DNA of 64,000 nt from Closterium sp. Naga37s-1 (taxonomy: Eukaryota > Streptophyta > Zygnematophyceae > Desmidiales > Closteriaceae), in NCBI GenBank assembly GCA_947471745.1, contig CANJKZ010000537.1, positions 7,501 to 71,500 on the forward strand. Direction: 5' to 3'. The position numbers were made by a program, and so were the translations under genes. The notes beneath the pieces were generated by a model. It was not told the DNA's origin and searched no databases. It worked only from the letters and a program-made list of their open reading frames with translations. Shown here in pieces: positions 58,331-64,000 of this stretch. Each line of letters begins with the position of its first letter. Within the stretch, counting starts at the first letter, position 1.

Positions 58331-59771
58331 CCCCGTCCCCCTTCTGTGACATTGGTGCCCAAGCCAGTGACGGCAGTTGTGCCCGTGTTTCCCCATCCTC
58401 CTGTGTCGGTTTATGTTGCCGTTGTTTCCTCTCCTGATCCTCCGCTGTCTGCTTCTTCTTTTATTGATGCAGGTCCAGTGTTGCCAGGAGCATAGGTTGA
58501 GGCAGTCGGGATGGCGAGGGTGCAACAGAGGCCATCTGGTCCGGGGCGCTCGAGATCTGTCTCTTCAGGGTTCGACCATGTCGGTTTTTCCGTGGGCGTT
58601 GTCTTAAGCAGAAGCGATCTGTCGATGTCACCTTCGTTGCCTTGTGACTCAAAGTTAAGGACGAAGCACTTCTCAACCGCCTTGCCGATGTAAGTTTTAT
58701 TGTAAAGTAGTTCGAAGCACTTCTCTTCGCAGTTGGTTCGGATCTCAACGCCGCATTTTATGAGTTGTGCTGCAGAGAGAAGGTTGAACTGAAGATCGGG
58801 GACGACGAGTACATCTCTGATGTGGATGGTGAAGTTGGTGTCACTTGACTGCAGGTATACCTCTCCAATGTCGTACGCTTTCAATCGATTGTTGTTTGCG
58901 ACGGTTATTTCACACGGACGTTGCATTCGCTTCGAGTTGCTAATGAATGTTGTTGAACCCACGATGTGTTGTCCACAGCAGCTACCAAGGTACCACTTGT
59001 TGAAGTTGTCGCGCCTTCGGCGCGCGATGCTGTCGATCTTTGGGGTAACGATGCGGTCGAGATCAACGTAGAAGCCCGAGAGGTTGTTCTCGTGGGTTGC
59101 GGAAAACCCGGAAGGAGACTCAAGCGTGCTTGGAGGCATCTCGTAGTCAGGTGGGAGAGTTATCGGCCTGTTTCTCCTGTGTCCGATTGTAGGATCATTG
59201 TTCAGGCTCGGTGCGATGGGTTTGATTGGTGCGATTGTCGGGAATTGAACACTGTCGTAATAGCGAATGCCTCTCCAGCGGGCCATACACCTCAAGATTG
59301 TCCCTTTCCTTTGTCCTTGGCAGAGATGCGCGAAGGGACTTGCGAGGTGCTCGCGACGCCAGGTGGCGATATTGTCGCTGTTGATGCTCCCGCTGGCGTT
59401 GAAGGGTGAGTTGAAGATTGATGCTGGTTATTGTTGCGTCTTTCGTTGGCAGCTTTGCGCTTGAAGCAACGGTCCATCGTGTGACCCGGTTTCTTGAAGT
59501 ACTTGCAGAAGTACCATTTCTTTTAGTGGGACTCCCCTTCAGTTGCGCCAGCGTAGAACACCAATTTCTCGCTTTTGTCGTTTCTCTCGTTGTACAGATC
59601 GATCTCCTGCGGCTCGGAGAAGAGTGTGGCACAGAGGGTAGCCTCAGAGACAACTCCTCGAGCGCGAAGCAACGACTTGCACTGTCACCACACTGGTCCT
59701 AATCCGGAATGGACTATGATGACAAACATGTCGCCCGGGACGTTTCCGCCACACTTCTTAAACTGGTCGCC

Positions 59772-60083
59772 CTTAATTTTCTGGTCCAATCCAGCAGCCT
59801 TTAAAGAGTCATAGATGTTCCGAACGGCTGGCGCCAAAACGAGGTTATACTCTCCATTGTCACATGTCAAAAACGGCTCATTTCCAACAGAGAGTGAGAC
59901 AAAAACACGTTTCACGCTTAGCCGCAGATGCAGGGCTCAACATGCATCTTGGTGGTAATCTTACCTTATATCGGCGCCTCCTGGGAACGCGTATCTTTTG
60001 ACGTTATAGTCAACCCAGTCCTGAGCCTTCTTGGGACTCATGGCCATGTCGTTCAGCAGTTCATTGGCTACCATCACCGTCAC
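59772..60083 (-). pseudogene. GH17 beta-1,3-glucanase fragment inside copia H
   Basis: On the reverse strand, an exon-like piece (60083-59965) reads VTVMVANELL to GGADIR and is flanked by an AG acceptor and a GTAAG donor. After a 48-bp intron-like gap a second piece (from 59916) reads VSLSVGNEPFLT, followed by AVRNIYDSLKAAG and KIK. This matches the stretch of plant glucan endo-1,3-beta-glucosidases that includes the GNEPF motif around the proton-donor Glu. The N-terminal strand region and the C-terminal catalytic half are absent, so it is a fragment without function. Keeping an intron argues that it was taken up as genomic DNA. Confidence 0.75.
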
Positions 60084-60325
60084 CTAATGAGACAGAAGTC
60101 AGGGACACTAAACCCACGCCGGTAAACCCACGCCCACTTTCTCCCGCACATTTTGGCTGATGTCAGTTGGCTGAGTAGGCGACTCATTGTTACTGGATCT
60201 GTTGCCATGTATGAATTGCGCAGGTAGTCCCAAGACACTTGCGCGGGAGCCCAATCCGTCTTGAAGGAGCGGATGCCAAGCTGCTCGGAGGGAGAGAGAT
60301 TGCGGAGAAGACCGGTGTATGCGAG

Positions 60326-60503
60326 TGTCAAAACAGTAGCTAGAACGCAGGAGCCATAGCTAGGGTTTAGCTAGCTAGGCAAGAGAGAATAAGCAAAAGA
60401 GGGATTTGACTAGAAAGGAGGGAGGTACAAATAGCAAGCCCTAAAGGGTTATACTCACTATTGAGTACCCCACTACAGACTAGACAAGCATTATATTCTG
60501 ACA
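60326..60503 (-). repeat. 3' LTR of element F
   Basis: A 178-bp LTR, TGTCAAAACAG to ATTCTGACA on the plus strand, preceded by GCGAG. Confidence 0.88.
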
Positions 60504-61659
60504 CACCCCCATAGTCAAAGTGGGGTATAATCAGCACAGCAAGCAGTCATAGAGCAGGTTCACAAGTGCAAGCAAAGCTAGAGGCATTCACAATGGGCAC
60601 GTGAGGAGGAGGAGGCTGGACTGTGAGAGGAGAGGAGATAGGAGGCGACGGCTGAATCTGCAGACACACGGGCAACAGGAGCGGCGCGCACAGTGGCTAC
60701 CGGCGGCAGAGCCCCGGACTACAGGAGTAACTGGCTCTGCGGCTAACTCTGAGCGGCAGGAGCAACGGACCCATGGGCGACAGGCACAGCAGGCTCTCTG
60801 GGCTACCAGCGGCAGAGCCCCGGACTACAGGTGCTGCGGACGACAAGACGGCAACCTCCGCTCAACCTCCCCCAACTGTCCCACCCCCCTTTTCACACAC
60901 CCCTTGCTGCACCCCTAGCTCCACTCCTACGTCACCCCCCTAGCACCACTCCCTCGGCTCCCACACACCCACCCCCCTTCAGCGGCAGCTGCAGCAGTGG
61001 GAGACGGAGGAGGAGGAGGAGCAGGGGACTGCGCACACACCCGTCACCCCCATGCTTGCCGCCCCCACACCCGCCACCCCCAAACCCTAAAACGGGCAAC
61101 ACGGGGCAGGAGCGCGGGCAGCAGCGCGGGGGACGGCGCGCGGCCCCCAGGGCGCCGCGACGGGGCAGCGGGGGCCGCGCGCGGCTCCCTAGGGCGCCTC
61201 GACAGGGCAGCGAGGGGTCGCGCGCGGCTCCCTAAGGCGACGCAACGAGGCAGCGGGGGCCGCGCGCGGCTCCCCAGGGCGCCGGGACGGGATAGCAGGG
61301 GCCGTGCGCGGCTCCCCAGGGCACTGCGACGGGGCAGCGGGGGGCCGCGAGCGGCTCCCCAGGGCGTCGCGACGGGGCAGCGAGGGCCGCGCGCGGGTTG
61401 CGGGGCGACGCGACGAGCTCCCGGGGGGGCGACGCGACCGTCGATGGGGGGGACGCGCGGGTCCCCGGGGTGACGCGTGAAGCAGGAAGCCGCCACGCGC
61501 CTTGGGGCGCACGGCGGGCAGAAAACCGCCATGCGCCCCGAGCGCGTGGCGGGAAGAAAAAAAAAAAAAAGCGTCGCGCGCCACGGGGCGCGCGACAGAC
61601 AGGAAAGCAGCGGAAGCACGTGGGGCCCACAGGCCAAGAGCGTAACCGCTCTGATTCCA

Positions 61660-61901
61660 TGTCAGAATAATGGCATAAGTAGGAGTAAGTAGTTGGGTTT
61701 AAGTGGGCCTAGGCTTAGTAGCCTAGGCCAAGGGAGTCGAGCTAGATTGTGCCAAGGAGAGAGAGTCGAGAAATGAGAGGGGAATGAATGTTCACTATAG
61801 CACTAGGGTACATATAGCAAACAAAGAGGTGCACCACCTATAAAGTTAATATCTACACTACAGCTAGAACTACATGCAGGTATAAGAATATAATTCTGAC
61901 A
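61660..61901 (-). repeat. family-E LTR inside element F
   Basis: A 242-bp LTR with a GCTCTGATTCCA primer-binding-site complement on its left (61648-61659) and a CCCCCC polypurine-tract complement on its right. It is the same family as 56620-56856. No target duplication was found around it. Confidence 0.85.
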
Positions 61902-62433
61902 TCCCCCCGTAACTGCATGCAGGAATAGCTAAGTGCAGAACACAACCTGCAGGGGTACACCACAGACAGAGAAAACAGCAACAGCAGGCAAGGCAACAGA
62001 GCAGGTACAGCAGCAAAGGGGCAGGTACTCCTGCCACCCCTTTACTCTCCTCCCCCCCCCATTCCTTCACCCTCCCCCCCCCCTTCCCTCCCTGCACTGC
62101 TGCAGGAGCAGCAGAGGGAGGGGAAGAGAGGAGAGGTGGGGGGACGGCGGCTGATTGGTCGCACACCCGCCACCCCAGTGCCACTCCTCTGGCTTCCCCA
62201 CACCCTCACACCCTCCCCCCCAGCGACAGCTGCAGCAGTGGGAACGAAAGGAGGAGGAGGGGAAGGGAAACACACCACCCATCACCCCCACACCCGCCAC
62301 CCCCATACCCTCCCCCCCCACGGCTGCAGGGAGACGAAGGAGGATGGGGGGGGGGGGCGGGGATAAAGCCGCAGAGCGGCTACAGAGGGTCAGCGCGGGT
62401 AGGGCAGGGGCGGCTGCAGCGCGTGCAGGCGCA

Positions 62434-62770
62434 GGGTGAGGTAGAGGCGCCGTCGCGGGCGCCAGGGGCGGGTCCGCAGCGGCTCAGGGCACCGTCGCGG
62501 GCGCCAGGGGCGGGTCCGCGGCGGCTCAGGGCACCGTCGCGGGCGCCAGGGGCGGGTCCGCGGCGGCTCAGGGCACCGTCGCGGGCGCCAGGGGCGGGTC
62601 CGCGGCGGCTCAGGGCACCGTCGCGGGCGCCAGGGGCGGGTCCGCGGCGGCTCAGGGCACCGTCGCGGGCGCCAGGGGCGGGTCCGCGGCGGCTCAGGGC
62701 GCCGTCGCGGGCGCCAGGGGCGGGTCCGCGGCGGCTCAGGGCGCCGTCGCGGGCGCCAGGGGCGGGTCCG
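62434..62770. repeat. 42-bp GC-rich tandem repeat in element F
   Basis: About eight copies of a 42-bp unit containing GGCGGGTCCGCGGCGGCTCA lie in the leader next to the primer-binding site. The unit length is a multiple of 3, so both strands stay open and give repeated Arg/Pro/Ala-rich peptides. These are not called genes. Confidence 0.92.
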
Positions 62771-62912
62771 CGACGGGCAGAAAAAACGTCACGTGCCACC
62801 CGGGCGCGGGACAGAACGAAAATCGCCACGCGCCCGAGGCGCGCGACCGGAAAAACAGCAGCGGAAGCGTGAGGCTGGCCCACAAGCCAGGACTTAACAG
62901 TCTCTAATACCA

Positions 62913-63090
62913 TGTCAGAACAGTAGCTAGAACGCAGGAGCCATAGCTAGGGTTTAGCTAGCTAGGCAAGAGAGAATAGGCAAAAGAGGGATTTGACTAG
63001 AAAGGAGGGAGGTACAAATAGCAAGCCCTAAAGGGTTATACTCACTATTGAGTACCCCACTACAGACTAGACCAGCATTATATTCTGACA
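62913..63090 (-). repeat. 5' LTR of element F
   Basis: The 178-bp partner of 60326-60503. It is preceded by a TCTAATACCA primer-binding-site complement and followed by GCGAG. Confidence 0.88.
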
Positions 63091-63495
63091 GCGAGGAGAG
63101 ACTCGTGGTAATAAAGGTTTTTCTCCTGTGGAGTACCTTCTGTCGGAAAAGGAAGGTTCTCGTCGTAGTACATCCAGATCTGCGCTGTTGTCGCTCGAAC
63201 TCGAAGCTCCACGTGTAGAAGTCCTTGCCGTCGAACAAGAAGGATGTCTTCAGTTTTGATGTTGTGAGAATATTTTTTTGCAGTGATGCTAACTCCTCCG
63301 TTTGCGCACGTTGTTGGTTGTCTTGTGCAGGAGCTGAGCCTTGACGATTGTCAAAGGTGAAGGACCTCTCGGAGTTGACACGCCGGTCTTCTCCTAGGAG
63401 AGGAAGTCCTGCAACTCCTCGAGCGTAGCTTGAGCCGTCGATGCTCATAGCTTGATGGCTCGCAAGAGCGTTAATGAGAGCGATGAGTTGCTCAA

Positions 63496-63613
63496 CTGTC
63501 AAACTTATATGCTATAGCTTGTTTAGGCTGTAGTGGGGTAGTCAATATGGGGTACAACACTTTAGGGTTTCACTACTTGTACCCAACTTTCTGCTAGTTC
63601 AATCATTCCTGTT
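63496..63613 (+). repeat. solo or truncated copia LTR
   Basis: This runs TGTCAAACTTATATG to CCTGTTTCA on the plus strand. It shares the GTAGTGGGGTA and GGGGTACAACACTTTAGGGTTT words with the LTRs of elements A and I. It abuts the gag start of element H on its left and a run of A on its right. No target duplication was found. Confidence 0.65.
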
Positions 63614-63639
63614 TCAAAAAAAAAAAAAAATTCCCCGCT

Positions 63640-64000
63640 CCCCCCCCCGCCTCTCTTCCTAGCGCCAGGTGCCGCTGTGGTAGACCCCCTCCCCCCTCAG
63701 GGTGCCGCTCCCTCAGGTGTGTCCCAGGTAGACCCGGTTGAGCCTGTCGAGGTAGCTGTCGACTCTCGTCCTACTAGGGGTGCTGAGCCTGAGCGTGCGG
63801 AGCCTGGGGGTGCGGAGCCTGGGGGTGCGGAGCCTGGGGTTGCGGAGCCTGGGGTTGCGGAGTCTGGGGGTGCTGAGCCTGGGGGTGCGGAGTCTGGGGG
63901 TGCTGAGCCTGGGGGTGCTGAGTCTGGGGGTGCTGAGCCTGGGAGTGCTACACCTGGAGGAGCTCTCTCCTCAGAGCAGCTGCGTGAGTGGTACTTACAG
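63640..64000 (+). mobile_element. copia linker fragment K at the window edge
   Basis: From about 63.65 kb a plus-strand frame reads like the linker between integrase and RT in elements B, C1 and I. It has VDPLPPQG and SGVSQVD, then many AEPGG-type repeats, ending with LREWY at the edge. The RT itself would lie outside the window. Whether it belongs to element G cannot be told. Confidence 0.75.

Larger units (their letters stand above)
60326..63090 (-). mobile_element. non-autonomous LTR element F, three-LTR composite
   Basis: Matching 178-bp LTRs (60326-60503 and 62913-63090, about three differences by eye) and the duplication GCGAG (60321-60325, 63091-63095) define it. The interior has no retroviral-type proteins. 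It holds two similar non-coding halves, each with a polypurine-side piece (CCCCCATAG- or CCCCCCGTAACTGC-like), GC-rich repeats and a primer-binding-site piece, separated by a third LTR of family E (61660-61901). It looks whole as a non-autonomous composite and is fairly young. Confidence 0.85.
52900..63495 (-). mobile_element. old Ty1/copia element H, in three blocks, broken
   Basis: A copia of a different lineage from A-C and I. Right to left its parts are: gag start (63118-63495), gag middle (60080-60320), zinc-knuckle region (about 59.2-59.65 kb), protease region (about 58.4-59.3 kb), gag-pre-integrase motif and integrase (about 54.9-56.3 kb), RT (about 53.4-54.4 kb) and RNase H (53008-53382), then a GAAGGGGAG polypurine tract and the 3' LTR ending at 53000. 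Element F (60326-63090) splits gag and is flanked by GCGAG. The 5' part of copia G (56620-about 58330) lies between the protease and integrase blocks. A GH17 gene fragment sits inside gag. The left edge given is approximate. It is heavily broken, with many breaks. Confidence 0.82.

Noticed and set aside
62380-62913. Arg/Pro/Ala-rich proteins on both strands
   Set aside because: They are a by-product of a 42-bp tandem repeat in a non-coding retroelement leader.

Overview
The window looks like nuclear DNA of a streptophyte, most likely a charophyte green alga (zygnematophyte-like) or an early-diverging plant. The evidence is dense GT-AG introns, a steroleosin-type hydroxysteroid dehydrogenase, a 24-residue plant-type LRR receptor kinase, a LysM-bearing papain-fold protein, and about 70 percent of the sequence made of LTR retrotransposons. 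The genus is inference only. No rRNA, canonical tRNA gene or CRISPR array was seen.

Host genes. (1) 3185-4759 (+): 339-residue HSD/steroleosin-like short-chain dehydrogenase, 6 exons. (2) 5839-17538 (+): 1312-residue LRR receptor-like kinase, 33 exons; exons 3-26 each encode one LRR, all in phase 2, followed by an EGF-like juxtamembrane module, a TM helix and a complete-looking kinase. (3) 46134-51247 (-): 1001-residue secreted protein, 11 exons, with a papain-fold peptidase (catalytic Cys replaced by Ser), two EGF-like modules, five LysM modules and a Kazal-like module. All three exon chains were built by hand from splice signals, keep frame throughout and end at a stop. A GH17 glucanase fragment (about 59772-60083) lies inside a retroelement.

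Mobile DNA, left to right: the 3' end of a copia element (1-1645); a young, nearly whole copia B (18229-26009, TSD ACTTT) inside a tandem/inverted repeat block; a pile of copia fragments (26943-33177) whose last LTR holds a 375-bp miniature LTR element with TSD TATAA; a Ty3/gypsy element (33206-45795, TSD GGGGT) split by a copia (36985-44099, TSD ATAGG); and, from about 52.9 kb to the right edge, an old copia of another lineage broken up by other LTR elements, including a three-LTR composite (60326-63090, TSD GCGAG).

Most notable: the miniature element carries tRNA-spaced A and B boxes across its LTR/PBS junction; the LysM-Kazal papain-fold protein has a Ser-His-Asn active site; and a helically phased array of TCTGA-N4-TCAGA dyads lies at 1757-2190. 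Exons were assigned by eye, without transcript or database support.
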